Positions 10,633 to 19,839 are shown, counted from the stretch's first letter. The stretch is DNA of 64,000 nucleotides from Anaerolineae bacterium (GCA_030432295.1 JAUIHI010000027.1:28889-92888), one strand, 5' to 3'. A program made the numbers and translations. The notes: generated by a model from the sequence alone, not told the origin.

Positions 10633-11820
10633 GTGAACACCCAAGAAGTCATCCAAAACGAAGAAAATTACGTCCTCGGCGTCTACAGCCGCCCGCCTTT
10701 TGTGCTGGAGCGGGGCCAGGGCAGCACAGTCTACGACAGCGAAGGCAAGGCCTATCTGGACTGTGTGGCAGGCATTGCGGTCAATGTGCTGGGCTACAGC
10801 GACCCCGGCGTCAACCAGGCCATCGCCGAAGCCGCCGAAACGGGAATGCTGCACGTGAGCAATCTTTACCACACGGAACCCCACGCCCGTCTGGCAAAGC
10901 AGCTCTGCGAGACCAGCTTTGCCGATAAAGTGCATTTCAGCCTGACCGGGGCCGACGCCAACGAAGGCGCTTTCAAATTTGCTCGGCGTTATGCCCGGGA
11001 GCAGGGCCACGAGGACAAGTACGAAATCCTCGCCTTCTCCAACGCTTTTCACGGGCGGCTCTTTGGCACACTGGCCGCCACGCCCCGGGAAAAATACCAG
11101 CAGCCCTTCCAGCCGTTGATGCCCGGCGTACACTTCGCCGAATTCAACAATCTGGCCAGCGCCCAGGCAGCGATGAGCGACAAAGTCTGTGCGATTATCG
11201 TTGAGCCCATCCAGGGCGAAGGAGGCATCTACCCGGCTACTCAGGAATTCTTGCAGGGCTTGCGCGATCTCGCCGATAAGTACGACGCCCTTCTCATCTT
11301 CGATGAAGTGCAGTGCGGGCTGGGGCGAGCGGGCACACTCTGGGGCTATCAGGGCTACGGCGTGGAGCCGGACGTCCTGACGGTTGCCAAGCCCCTGGCC
11401 GCGGGTCTGCCCATCGGCGCGATTCTCATGCGCCAGAAGGTGGCCGACGCTATGCACAAGGGCGACCACGCCAGCACCTTTGCCGGCAACCCCTTCACCA
11501 CCCACGTGGCAAACTATGTAGTGGAGCGGGTCTCCCAGCCCGATTTCCTGGCCGATGTGCGGGAAAAGGGCGAGTATCTGATGGAACTGCTGGCCGAACT
11601 CAACAGCCCCCACGTCGTGGAAATCCGGGGCAAAGGGCTGATTGTCGGCGTGGAACTGGACATCGAAGCTGGACCAATTGTCAACAACGGCTACGAGCGA
11701 GGCCTTCTGCTCGTCAGCGCCGGGCCAAATGTCGTGCGCTTTGTGCCGCCGTTGACAATCACAAAGAACGAACTGGCGACCGCAGTCGGTCTCCTCGGCG
11801 AGATTCTGCAGGAAATGTAA
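10633..11820 (+). CDS. argD: Acetylornithine aminotransferase
   Basis: Class III PLP aminotransferase of 395 residues converting N-acetylglutamate semialdehyde to N-acetylornithine. The PLP lysine is K253 in TVAKPLAAGLPIGA, the cofactor aspartate is in IFDEVQCGLGRAG, and the glutamate-binding IVEPIQGEGG is present. The GTG at 10,633 is the start, with AAGGAG about ten bases upstream; the longer frame from TTG 10,561 only adds residues translated from an intergenic repeat. The phosphate-binding stretch reads SLTGADANEGAFKFAR, slightly off the usual SGAEANExAxKxAR. LysJ-type activity is an alternative. Confidence 0.9.
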   Translation: MNTQEVIQNEENYVLGVYSRPPFVLERGQGSTVYDSEGKAYLDCVAGIAVNVLGYSDPGVNQAIAEAAETGMLHVSNLYHTEPHARLAKQLCETSFADKVHFSLTGADANEGAFKFARRYAREQGHEDKYEILAFSNAFHGRLFGTLAATPREKYQQPFQPLMPGVHFAEFNNLASAQAAMSDKVCAIIVEPIQGEGGIYPATQEFLQGLRDLADKYDALLIFDEVQCGLGRAGTLWGYQGYGVEPDVLTVAKPLAAGLPIGAILMRQKVADAMHKGDHASTFAGNPFTTHVANYVVERVSQPDFLADVREKGEYLMELLAELNSPHVVEIRGKGLIVGVELDIEAGPIVNNGYERGLLLVSAGPNVVRFVPPLTITKNELATAVGLLGEILQEM

Positions 11821-11838
11821 CATTTGTGTTGGGTCTTT

Positions 11839-11889
11839 AACCACAAAGGCACAAAGAAAGATGTGTTCTGCCTTTGTGCCTTTGTGGTT
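11839..11889. repeat. ACCACAAAGGCACAAAG hairpin repeat
   Basis: Perfect 18-bp arms (11,839-11,856 with 11,872-11,889) and a 15-base loop, placed between argD and the following acetyltransferase gene. It may act as a processing or attenuation hairpin inside the operon. Confidence 0.8.
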
Positions 11890-11916
11890 GTTCCGACTTT
11901 AGGAGAAAAACCGACA

Positions 11917-12516
11917 ATGGCTGTCGCGATTCGTCAGGGCCAACCGGGGGATATTCCGGAATTAGTAGAGATGATCAATGGCTTTGCGGGCCGCAATCTG
12001 ATGTTGCCCCGCACGCCGGAAGCTGTGATGAAGACCCTGCCCGACTGGCTGGTGGCGGTGGAGCGGGAGACAGACGGCACGGAAAGCTTGCTGGGCTGCG
12101 GTTCGCTCGTCGCCCTCACCCCGGAACTGGCCGAAGTGCGCTCGCTGGCCGTCCACGAGCGGGGACAGGGCAAGGGTGTGGGCAGTACGGTCGTGGAAAA
12201 TCTGGTGGCCCTGGCCAAGGCTCGTGAGTTCAGCCAGGTCTGCGCACTGACCCTGCGCGAGGAGTTCTTCCAGCGCCTCGGCTTTGAAATCGTAGACCGC
12301 TGGAGCATCAGCCCGAAGCTCTGGCAGGAGTGCATCTACTGCCCCAAATTCCACCGCTGTGACGAAGTGGCAGTGGTGAAATATCTGACCGTCCGCCGCC
12401 CGGAAGAGGCCGGCCCGGGTAAGCACGTCGCAGCCAATCCCCTGCTCAAATGGCAGGCCTGGCAGCCGCTGAAGCTGGCCTATTCCTATAAACCGATCCA
12501 TCTGCACGAGGAATAG
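11917..12516 (+). CDS. Short N-acetylglutamate synthase-like GNAT acetyltransferase
   Basis: A single GNAT domain of 199 residues. The acetyl-CoA loop is VHERGQGKGVGSTVVENLV near residue 84, preceded by AEVRSLAV, and the distal region FFQRLGFEIVDR fits. The C-terminal part with KLWQECIYCPKFHRCDEVAV resembles the GNAT part of ArgA-type synthases, which often have a Cys-containing loop there. There is no kinase domain, so this would be a short ArgA form. Its place right after argD strongly suggests it makes N-acetylglutamate, the entry step. GGAG precedes the ATG at 11,917. Confidence 0.8.
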   Translation: MAVAIRQGQPGDIPELVEMINGFAGRNLMLPRTPEAVMKTLPDWLVAVERETDGTESLLGCGSLVALTPELAEVRSLAVHERGQGKGVGSTVVENLVALAKAREFSQVCALTLREEFFQRLGFEIVDRWSISPKLWQECIYCPKFHRCDEVAVVKYLTVRRPEEAGPGKHVAANPLLKWQAWQPLKLAYSYKPIHLHEE

Positions 12517-12592
12517 TCATCAGTCATCAGTAATCAGTCATCAGTTGGTGTGCGTAAAGCCACTGATGACTAATTACTGATGACTGATGACT
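12515..12592. repeat. AGTCATCAGT inverted repeat
   Basis: Two 31-base arms (12,515-12,545 and 12,562-12,592) built of iterated GTCATCA/TGATGAC, with one mismatch and a 16-base loop. It fills the gap between the acetyltransferase stop codon and carA. Confidence 0.85.
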
Positions 12593-12620
12593 GTTCACTC
12601 CCACTGTACGGAGTCTTTGA

Positions 12621-13790
12621 GTGAACGCAATACTGGCACTGGCCAATGGCCGCGTCTTTCATGGAACCGCCTTTGGCGCGGCCACAACTGTCGTCGGCGA
12701 AGTCGTCTTCAATACCAGCCTCACCGGCTATCAGGAGGTCATCACCGACCCCTCCTACCGGGGGCAGATGGTCTGTATGACCGTCTCTCACGTGGGCAAT
12801 ACGGGCATCAACCGGGAGGATGTGGAGAGCGACCGCCCCCAGATCACTGCTTTTGTCGTGCGGGAGATCAGCCCGGTTGTCTCCAACTGGCGGGCCAACG
12901 AAAGTCTGCACAGCTATCTCAAGCGGCACGACATTCCGGGCATCAGCGAAGTGGATACCCGCGCCCTCACCCGCCTGCTGCGGGACGAAGGCGTGCTCCA
13001 CGGCGCGCTCTGCACCGACGGCAGCAAAGACGCGGACGAACTCATCGCGCTGGCCCGGTCCTGGGAAGGGCTGGACGGGCGGGATTTGGTCAAGGAAGTC
13101 ACCTGCCGGGAGACCTACGCCTGGACCGACGGCACAAAAGTCGAGTGGACGCCGGTCGCTTCCGGCCCGGACACCCGCAGCCAGGCCACAGCCACCACTG
13201 CCGAGCGCCATTTTCCGCTGGTCGTTGCCTACGACTTTGGAATTAAGCAGAATATCCTGCGCCGCTTGACCAGCCACAACCTGCGGGTAGTCGTCGTCCC
13301 TGCCGACACCCCCGCCGCGGATGTGCTGGCTATGCAGCCCGACGGCATCTTCCTCAGCAATGGCCCCGGTGACCCGGCGGGCCTGCCCTACGCGTCGGAA
13401 GCCGTGGCCCAACTGCTGGAAGCGGGCATCCCCACCTTTGGCATCTGCCTGGGCCATCAGATCATCGGGCGTGCCCTGGGCGGGGATACTTATAAGCTCA
13501 AATTCGGCCATCACGGCGGCAACCAACCGGTCTCTGATGTGGACAGTACAAATGTGCAGATCACCGCACAGAACCACAACTACGCGGTGGACGACGCTAC
13601 CCTGCCCGCCCACGTGGAAATTACCCATCGCAACCTCAACGACGGCACGGTCGAAGGCATGCGCCTGACTGATCGCCCTGTCTTTTGTGTGCAATACCAC
13701 CCGGAAGCCAGCCCTGGACCCCACGACGCTGACTTGCTTTTCGCAAAATTTGCACAGATGATACACGAGAATGTGAAACGTGATGCGTGA
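12621..13790 (+). CDS. carA: Carbamoyl-phosphate synthase small (glutaminase) subunit
   Basis: Glutamine amidotransferase subunit that hydrolyses glutamine and channels ammonia to CarB. The N-terminal CPSase_sm_chain domain contains [17 protein letters not shown]; the class I GATase domain has nucleophile C276 in GICLGHQ, with the His/Glu pair in YHPEASPGP. Length 389 is normal. The GTG start has GGAG upstream. carB is not in the window; an AT-rich spacer and an unrelated gene follow, so carA is the last arginine/pyrimidine gene of the block. Confidence 0.95.
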   Translation: MNAILALANGRVFHGTAFGAATTVVGEVVFNTSLTGYQEVITDPSYRGQMVCMTVSHVGNTGINREDVESDRPQITAFVVREISPVVSNWRANESLHSYLKRHDIPGISEVDTRALTRLLRDEGVLHGALCTDGSKDADELIALARSWEGLDGRDLVKEVTCRETYAWTDGTKVEWTPVASGPDTRSQATATTAERHFPLVVAYDFGIKQNILRRLTSHNLRVVVVPADTPAADVLAMQPDGIFLSNGPGDPAGLPYASEAVAQLLEAGIPTFGICLGHQIIGRALGGDTYKLKFGHHGGNQPVSDVDSTNVQITAQNHNYAVDDATLPAHVEITHRNLNDGTVEGMRLTDRPVFCVQYHPEASPGPHDADLLFAKFAQMIHENVKRDA

Positions 13791-14041
13791 AGTTGTGGAT
13801 AAATTGGTGGATAAGTGGCTCTTTGTGTGGATAAATGAATGTGCTTTGTCTTGAGTTTCGGTTCAGGATTGTAAAATTTTTTTGGTGGTTGTGGGATATT
13901 CCTGTAGTGAATGTAACAAGAATGCCGAATTTGTGCATTTGTATTGTGTGATAGTGTATTTATTGCAGTAAATTTGTGTGAATTGAAAGTGTATTTTTGT
14001 GTTTATTTTGTGTGTAAAAATGCAACCCGTGGAAAAGCTCT
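13791..14041. other. AT-rich non-coding spacer with three DnaA-box-like 9-mers
   Basis: About 250 bases without a gene. TGTGGATAA (reverse complement of the DnaA box TTATCCACA) is perfect at 13,794-13,802 and 13,826-13,834, with GGTGGATAA at 13,806-13,814, all in one orientation. The rest is very poor in C on this strand and T/G-rich, unlike neighbouring coding DNA, with T-runs near 13,880 and 14,000. This could be a DnaA-binding or origin-like site, or merely a divergent AT-rich spacer. Confidence 0.5.
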
Positions 14042-14818
14042 GTGTCGACTCCCACAATTCGCACAATTGAAGAAGCTTCCCTCAATGCTTGGCCCGCCCG
14101 CCAGCAGTTGGTGGACGACGGCTGGCTGATCCGCTTCAACGACGGCTACACCCGGCGCTCCAATTCGGTCAACCCCATTTATACATCGGAAATTGGGGAT
14201 GCTCCGCTGGAAGGTCGGCTGGAAAAGTGGGAGCGCTTCTACTGGGAAAAGGGCCGCCCTTGCATCGTCAAAATTACACCGCTGGTGCAGCCGTCCCATC
14301 TGGACGCAGTGCTGGACGAGCGGGGCTATCGCTACGAAGCTCCGACAGGTGTGCGTATCCGCAGCCTAGCCGAGCCACTCGCCCCGCCGGATGCTATCCC
14401 CGACGGCCACGCGGTCGTCGAATCCGCGTGCTCTGACGCCTGGCTGGAAAGCTACACCACTTTCAGCGCTACGCCACCGGCAACCCTCGCGCCCATGCGC
14501 GCGATTCTGGACAACATCGCGCCTGCCTGCTGCTATGTGACCCAATCGGTGGGCGGTGTGCCCGTCGCCAGCGGTCTGGGCGTGCTGGAAGGCCCGCTCT
14601 TCGGTCTCTACGATATTGTGACCAGCCCCGCCCAGCGGGGCAAAGGCTACGGCGTCCATCTGCTCCACAGTCTGTTGGCCTGGGCACGGGAAAATGGCGC
14701 ATCCCACGCCTATCTGGCCGTGATGGATGATAACGCCCCGGCCCGGCGGCTCTATGACAAGTGGGGCTTTGTGGAGGTGTATAAGTACTGGTATCGGGTG
14801 AAAGAAAGTGAAAAATGA
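14042..14818 (+). CDS. GNAT family N-acetyltransferase
   Basis: About 258 residues. The N-terminal half (ARQQLVDDGWLIRFNDGYTRRSNSVNP) and spacing are typical of the two-part GNAT family whose first half is a degenerate GNAT repeat. The C-terminal half holds the acetyl-CoA motif VTSPAQRGKGYGVHLLHSLL near residue 195 and the final ARRLYDKWGFVEVYKYWYR. The acceptor is unknown. Its last four bases overlap the homoserine dehydrogenase start (ATGA), so the two form an operon. The start is GTG at 14,042 with a weak GGAAAA site upstream. Confidence 0.8.
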   Translation: MSTPTIRTIEEASLNAWPARQQLVDDGWLIRFNDGYTRRSNSVNPIYTSEIGDAPLEGRLEKWERFYWEKGRPCIVKITPLVQPSHLDAVLDERGYRYEAPTGVRIRSLAEPLAPPDAIPDGHAVVESACSDAWLESYTTFSATPPATLAPMRAILDNIAPACCYVTQSVGGVPVASGLGVLEGPLFGLYDIVTSPAQRGKGYGVHLLHSLLAWARENGASHAYLAVMDDNAPARRLYDKWGFVEVYKYWYRVKESEK

Positions 14819-15849
14819 CCAAAACCATCAACCTCGCCCTCTCCGGCCTGGGCAATGTGGGACGCAACTTTCTGCGCATTATCGAGACGAAATCCGAGCG
14901 CCTAGCCGCGGACTACGGCCTGGCTCTGCGCGTCGTCGCGGTGGCGGATAGCAGTGGCTGCGCGGTGAATCCCGACGGCTTCGATCCCCATGCCCTGCGT
15001 CTGCACAAAGAGGCGGGGGGACAGGTGGCCGATCTGCCCGAATACAAACCGGGATACACATTGGCCGACTTCCTGGCCCTGCCCGGCTTCTGCGATTTTC
15101 TGCTAGAAGCCTCGCCGGTCAACCTGAGCGACGGTGAACCGGGGCTGGGGTATGTCCGGGCCGCGCTGGGCGCGGGTATCTCCTGTGTGCTGGCCAACAA
15201 AGGACCGCTGGTGCTGGCCTTCCACGAACTGCACCGGCTGGCCGCGGCGACCGGCGCGGAGCTGGCCTTCTCCGCTACGGTCTGCGGCGCGCTGCCGGTG
15301 GTGAACATTGGCCGTCGGGACCTGATCGCCGCGGACATCTCCCTGCTGCGGGGCATCTTCAACAGCACCAGCAACTTCATTCTGGACGAGATGGCGGGCG
15401 GGCGTTCCTATGCTGACGCCCTGGCCGAGGCCCAGCGCCGGGGCATCGCCGAGACTGACCCATCGCTGGATGTGGAAGGCTGGGATACGGCCAACAAACT
15501 GACGATTCTCGCCAACAGCTTTCTGGGGGTAGAGGTGACGCTGGCCGATGTGGCCGTGCAGGGGATTACGGACATCAATGCCGAGCAATTGGCCGAGCAG
15601 CGGGCGAGGGGCAATGTCATCAAATTGGTGGCCGAGGCGAAGCAGGTCGGGGATGGCTACCAACTCTCCGTTGCGCCGGTGGCTCTGCCCGCCGACGATT
15701 TTCTGGCCGGGTGCGGCGGCTGGGAAATGGGTGTGGAAATCCACAGCGATCTGTATGGGAAAATGTTCCACAAAATTTGGGAAAGGGAACCCTTGCCCAC
15801 TGCGGCCGCAATGCTGCGGGATGTAGTCAATCTGCTGGCAGGAAGCTAA
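14815..15849 (+). CDS. hom: Homoserine dehydrogenase
   Basis: NAD(P)-dependent reduction of aspartate semialdehyde to homoserine, the branch point to Thr, Met and Ile. The N-terminal Rossmann motif is LSGLGNVGRNFLRI. LANKGPL carries the conserved Lys, and GIFNSTSNFILDEM followed by ETDPSLDVEGWDTANKLTILAN is the catalytic and homoserine-binding block. The protein is short (344 residues) and ends without an ACT domain, so it lacks the usual threonine feedback module. It is translationally coupled to the upstream acetyltransferase. Confidence 0.9.
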   Translation: MTKTINLALSGLGNVGRNFLRIIETKSERLAADYGLALRVVAVADSSGCAVNPDGFDPHALRLHKEAGGQVADLPEYKPGYTLADFLALPGFCDFLLEASPVNLSDGEPGLGYVRAALGAGISCVLANKGPLVLAFHELHRLAAATGAELAFSATVCGALPVVNIGRRDLIAADISLLRGIFNSTSNFILDEMAGGRSYADALAEAQRRGIAETDPSLDVEGWDTANKLTILANSFLGVEVTLADVAVQGITDINAEQLAEQRARGNVIKLVAEAKQVGDGYQLSVAPVALPADDFLAGCGGWEMGVEIHSDLYGKMFHKIWEREPLPTAAAMLRDVVNLLAGS

Positions 15850-16021
15850 GGAGACGAATTTTCACAGGTTGAACCCCTGGAAATGTGTATCCTTTTTGAG
15901 GATAGGTTAATGTGAACGGTTATCTTCCTGTGCGAGGGTGTGATGGAACTTTTGTGTTCATTTTCACGTCGCAATAGGTGTAGTGTCTATTCTTTATCGT
16001 TCTCATTCGGCAGGTGACCCT

Positions 16022-18367
16022 ATGACCCATCCCAACTACTCATTTGAGCCTTCTCTGTCCACCCGCTGGACCAGGCTGGGCCAGGGCCGCGCACCGCTAA
16101 TCGCTGTCCTGATCCTGGCCGCGTTGGTGCTGAGCGCCTGCCTTTCTTTGCTGGGGCCTACTGGACCAGTGCGCACGCCGGTCGTCCTGCCCACTGATGG
16201 CGGCGACCAGCCCCAGATTGCCATCTCGCCGCCCAGCGGCTATGCGGGCGTCTATGTGCAGGTGGTGGGCAACGGTTGGCCCGCCAACGATCTGGTGCTG
16301 GTTGTGCTGAGCGACGACGCCGGACGCAGTGGTATTCTGGCAGCCAGTGCGGCCAATCCCAACGGTCAAGTGACCACCGGCTTTCTCTATCCCATCAGCC
16401 CCCGCTGGCTGAGCACCGGGCCGCATACAATTGTGGCCTACACTGCCGACGGCAATTTGCAGGCCAGCGCTGAATTTCAGGTGACGCCCGGTGAAGGGGT
16501 GACACCCGCTGCGGCCACGGCCCAGCCTTCTCCCACCGGGCTTGTCATCCAAACCCCGACCGCCAGACCCACCGCCGGAGCAGCAGCCACCGCCAGCGCA
16601 GCGGCGACCGCCACTCCCAGGGCCACGGCCACAACTGCGGCGACTGCCGTCGCGACCGCCACTGCCGCGCCCACGCCGATTGTCATCACCGACTGGCGGG
16701 GCGATTATTGGACCAACTCTACTCTCTCCGGCGAACCGGCGTTAGTGCGCAATGATGCAGCGGTCTTTTTTGACTGGGGCAGCGGTTCGCCCGCGTCCAA
16801 TCTGCCCGCGGACCAATTCAGCGCCCGCTGGACCCGCCAGTTGAACTTCGATGCAGGCGTCTACCGCTTCTTCGTGGAAGTAGACGACGGCGCGCGGCTT
16901 TACATCGACGATCAACTGGTGCTGGACGAATGGCGGGCTGGTTCCCAGCGGGTGGCATCGGCCACTGTTTCTCTGCCTGCGGGCCGTCACTCCCTGCGCA
17001 TGGAATACTTCGAGCGCACGGGCAATGCCCTGGCCCGCTTCTGGTGGGAGCGCCAGCTTGCCTTCACCGGCTGGGAGGGACAGTATTTCACTAATCCCAA
17101 TTTGCAGGGGGACCCGGCGCTGGTGCGGGACGACGCCACCATCAACTTTGTATGGGGAACCGGTAGTCCGGCTTCGGTTATCGGCGGGGATAATTTCTCG
17201 GTGCGTTGGAAGCGTACTGTCGCCTTTGACGCGGGCCGCTACCGCTTCTACGCCCGTATGGACGACGGTCTGCGGGTGCGGGTGGACGGTCAGTTGATTC
17301 TGGACGAATGGCGGGATGGCTCGGACCGTACAGTTGCCACAGATGTGGAACTGCCCGGTGGCAATCACCAGATCGAAGTGGAATACTACGAGAAGAGCGG
17401 CGGCGCGCTGGTGAGCTTCTGGTGGGAGGTGGCTCCGGAACCCACGCCCACCTTCACACCGATCTGGACAGTCACGTCTACGGCGACGGATGTACCGTCG
17501 GCCACGCTTACAGCTACCGACGCACCCACGGCGACAGCGACAGCCACGGAAACGCCCACCTCCTTACCGGAGCCGACCGTGACACCGACCGCAACGGCCA
17601 CCGAGACTTCGGCAGAAACGCCGACGGTAACCCCGACGGACGTCCCAACTGAGACGCCGACGCCGACCGTCACTGGGACAGTAACGGTTGTTGCCGGCAG
17701 CGGCGGCACAGTCACACCCATCTCAGAAAGCCTGGAAATCGGCCAACCGGTTGCCTTTGCCCGTTTGACGATGCCCCAGCTTCTGGCACCCAAACGCAGC
17801 CTTTTTCTGATGATAGATTCGGAAGAGGAATGGAGCAACCTGTTGGACGGTCTGCGCCCGTTGCCCAGCCCCCGGCCCGGCCTGCGAGTGACACCCCCTG
17901 GACGGGGAGCAACCGCAACGCCTACTATAACACCGACGCTGACACCGTCGCCGTCGCCGACGCCGACTTCGACGCCCACACCCACGGAGACGGTGTCAGA
18001 TGCGGGTGATGGCCCGGCCGATATGCCCGATAGCCCGCCTGCCCCGCCAGAGGAGACAAAGGGGAAGATGGCAGCGGAGGTAACAGCGTCAGTCAAGCCT
18101 GACTTTGCCGAGGATGTGGTGCTGGTGGCGATTCTGGGTGCGGATCGGCTGGGGCAATCGGTTCAGATTGTCGATGTGCGGCAGGAGGCCAACGAACTTT
18201 GGGTGAAAGTGCGCATCAATCCTCTGTCGGGTCGGGCTATTTTGTCGGATGGGGTCGCCGATGGGGTTGTGGTGCGCCGGGATGCACTGCCTGCATTGAA
18301 TTCTTTGGTCGTCCATTTCGTGGATGACTTTTATGAGGCGTTGGATGTCGAAGATAATTCCCGGTAG
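16022..18367 (+). CDS. Secreted lipoprotein with two PA14 domains and Thr/Pro-rich linkers
   Basis: A 781-residue exported protein. A signal peptide ends in a lipobox LSAC (Cys about residue 40), so it is probably lipid-anchored. A beta-sandwich-like region (about 55-155) is followed by an Ala/Thr/Pro linker. Two tandem PA14 domains follow, about 225-343 and 351-470, each opening WxGxYxTN and ending FWWE, with DDGxRLYIDDQLVLDEW-like cores. A long Thr/Pro-rich linker, a helical block (about 570-620), another TPT linker and a small C-terminal domain complete it. PA14 domains usually bind carbohydrate, so attachment to polysaccharide is likely. ATG 16,022 is preferred over TTG 15,983 on signal-peptide grounds. 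Confidence 0.8.
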   Translation: MTHPNYSFEPSLSTRWTRLGQGRAPLIAVLILAALVLSACLSLLGPTGPVRTPVVLPTDGGDQPQIAISPPSGYAGVYVQVVGNGWPANDLVLVVLSDDAGRSGILAASAANPNGQVTTGFLYPISPRWLSTGPHTIVAYTADGNLQASAEFQVTPGEGVTPAAATAQPSPTGLVIQTPTARPTAGAAATASAAATATPRATATTAATAVATATAAPTPIVITDWRGDYWTNSTLSGEPALVRNDAAVFFDWGSGSPASNLPADQFSARWTRQLNFDAGVYRFFVEVDDGARLYIDDQLVLDEWRAGSQRVASATVSLPAGRHSLRMEYFERTGNALARFWWERQLAFTGWEGQYFTNPNLQGDPALVRDDATINFVWGTGSPASVIGGDNFSVRWKRTVAFDAGRYRFYARMDDGLRVRVDGQLILDEWRDGSDRTVATDVELPGGNHQIEVEYYEKSGGALVSFWWEVAPEPTPTFTPIWTVTSTATDVPSATLTATDAPTATATATETPTSLPEPTVTPTATATETSAETPTVTPTDVPTETPTPTVTGTVTVVAGSGGTVTPISESLEIGQPVAFARLTMPQLLAPKRSLFLMIDSEEEWSNLLDGLRPLPSPRPGLRVTPPGRGATATPTITPTLTPSPSPTPTSTPTPTETVSDAGDGPADMPDSPPAPPEETKGKMAAEVTASVKPDFAEDVVLVAILGADRLGQSVQIVDVRQEANELWVKVRINPLSGRAILSDGVADGVVVRRDALPALNSLVVHFVDDFYEALDVEDNSR

Positions 18368-18487
18368 GGTGGGCTACACGACTTCCAGTGCTATCTGAAC
18401 CAGCGCATCCACCTGCCGCCGGACCGCCAGCAGTGGCCGGATGTCGAACTGATCCGGGTTGCCAATCGGACACGAGGAATCGAATAA
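18368..18487 (+). pseudogene. In-frame coding-like remnant after the PA14 gene
   Basis: The 39 codons after the PA14 stop remain open in the same frame, without a start, until TAA at 18,485. They encode a well-mixed stretch including LHDFQCYLNQRIHLPPDR and a C-terminal IRVANRTRGIE. It reads like the end of another protein rather than a spacer. I cannot name the family. It may be a gene remnant, or the codon at 18,365 may be a recent nonsense change. Confidence 0.3.
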
Positions 18488-18511
18488 TTGTTCTCCATCA
18501 ACAGCGAAGAT

Positions 18512-19048
18512 ATGAAATACCACAGCGACCCCACCCATCTGGAACAGGCCGCGGCGGCCAACCCGCCCACTATCGTATCTGTCACCGTCGGCACCGCCAA
18601 CCCCTACAGCCCCGCGGCCCGGTTGCTGGTGGACCACCTGTGGGAGGAACTGGACCGGCGCTATGGCCCCAACCCGGACTCTCGCTTCACCCCGGAACAG
18701 ATCGACGTGCCGGGGCTGCTCTTTGTCATCGCCAAAGCCGACGGGCGACCGGTGGGCTGCGGCGCGCTCCTGCCCCTGGCCGAGGGCGTCGGCGAGGGGG
18801 TCGGCGAGATCAAACGGATGTGGGTGGAGCCGGATGCCCGCGGCCAGGGGGTGGCCCAGGCGATTCTCTACGGGCTGGAGTCGATGGCCGCGGAGAAGGG
18901 CTACCACACCCTGCGCCTGGAAACGGGCATTCGACAGCCCGAAGCCATCGCCCTCTACACACGCTGGGGCTATGCGCCGATTGATTGCTGGGGAGTCTAT
19001 GCCGATGACCCCATCAGCCGCTGTTTCGAGAAGAAGTTGCGCGAATGA
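18512..19048 (+). CDS. GNAT family N-acetyltransferase
   Basis: A single-domain acetyltransferase of about 178 residues. The acetyl-CoA pyrophosphate loop VEPDARGQGVAQAILYGLE is near residue 108, preceded by EIKRMWV, and ends with EAIALYTRWGYAPIDCWG. The core matches the MarR-fused/standalone GNATs annotated as acting on amino-acid amines, but the acceptor is unproven. ATG 18,512 is preferred to a TTG eight codons earlier. Its TGA overlaps the next ATG (ATGA), giving tight coupling to the PhnD-like gene. Confidence 0.8.
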   Translation: MKYHSDPTHLEQAAAANPPTIVSVTVGTANPYSPAARLLVDHLWEELDRRYGPNPDSRFTPEQIDVPGLLFVIAKADGRPVGCGALLPLAEGVGEGVGEIKRMWVEPDARGQGVAQAILYGLESMAAEKGYHTLRLETGIRQPEAIALYTRWGYAPIDCWGVYADDPISRCFEKKLRE

Positions 19049-19839
19049 ACACCCTCGTCCTCACCTCCCTGCAGGCCGCCAACGCAGACCCGATAATCCG
19101 GGCTATTGCCGAATACCTGTCCGGCAAGCTCGGCCTGCCCGTCACCTTTGCCGACGCCCCCCGCTGGCAGGATCGGGAAATCCTCTTCGACGGGGGCGAA
19201 GTCCAGATTGCCTGGCTCTGTGGGCTGGTCTATGTGGAGAAGCGGGACGCGGGCGCGCCGATTGACCTGCTGGCTGCGCCGGTGATGGACGGCCCCCATT
19301 ACGCAGGGCGACCGGTCTACTTCTCCGATGTGGTGGTGCGGGCCGACAGCCCGTTCCACACTTTCGCTGAACTGCGCGGCAGACGCTGGGCCTACAACAA
19401 TATTGGCTCCCACTCCGGCTACAACATCACCCGCTATCACCTGGCGACGTTGGGTGAAGATGCCAGCTTTTTTGGCCGGGTGCTGGAAGCGGGCGCACAC
19501 CAGGCCGCGCTGTCGATGATTTTGGCCGGGGAGATCGACGCCGCGGCCATCGACAGCACTGTCCTGGAAACCGAACTCCTTCTGCGCCCGGAGATTGTCG
19601 AGCAGATTCGCACGGTCGAGCGGCTCGGCCCCAGCCCGATTCCACCCTGGGTGGTGCGCCGGGATGTGCCGTCTACGCTGGTAGCCGAAATCCGGCGCGC
19701 TTTTGTGGAGATGCACGCCGATCCCGCGAGCTCTGCTCTGCTGGCTCAGGCCCAAATGCGTCACTTTGCCCCAGTCATCGACAGCGACTACGACCCCATC
19801 CGCCGGATGGCCGCGCTGGCCGAGCGGGTGACGCTCTAA
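19045..19839 (+). CDS. PhnD-like periplasmic binding fold protein without signal peptide
   Basis: About 264 residues with the type-II periplasmic-binding fold of the phosphate/phosphonate PhnD family: the strand-loop VQIAWLCGLVYVEK, ELRGRRWAYNNIGSHSGYN, the DAAAIDSTVLE segment and LGPSPIPPWVVR. No signal peptide or lipobox is present and no permease or ATPase gene is adjacent, unlike a normal ABC system. It may be a cytoplasmic ligand-binding or sensor protein, or an orphan. It is coupled to the upstream acetyltransferase by ATGA overlap. Confidence 0.75.
   Translation: MNTLVLTSLQAANADPIIRAIAEYLSGKLGLPVTFADAPRWQDREILFDGGEVQIAWLCGLVYVEKRDAGAPIDLLAAPVMDGPHYAGRPVYFSDVVVRADSPFHTFAELRGRRWAYNNIGSHSGYNITRYHLATLGEDASFFGRVLEAGAHQAALSMILAGEIDAAAIDSTVLETELLLRPEIVEQIRTVERLGPSPIPPWVVRRDVPSTLVAEIRRAFVEMHADPASSALLAQAQMRHFAPVIDSDYDPIRRMAALAERVTL

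Noticed and set aside
19045..19839. Complete phosphonate ABC transporter
   Set aside because: Only a binding-protein-like gene is present, without signal peptide, permease or ATPase.
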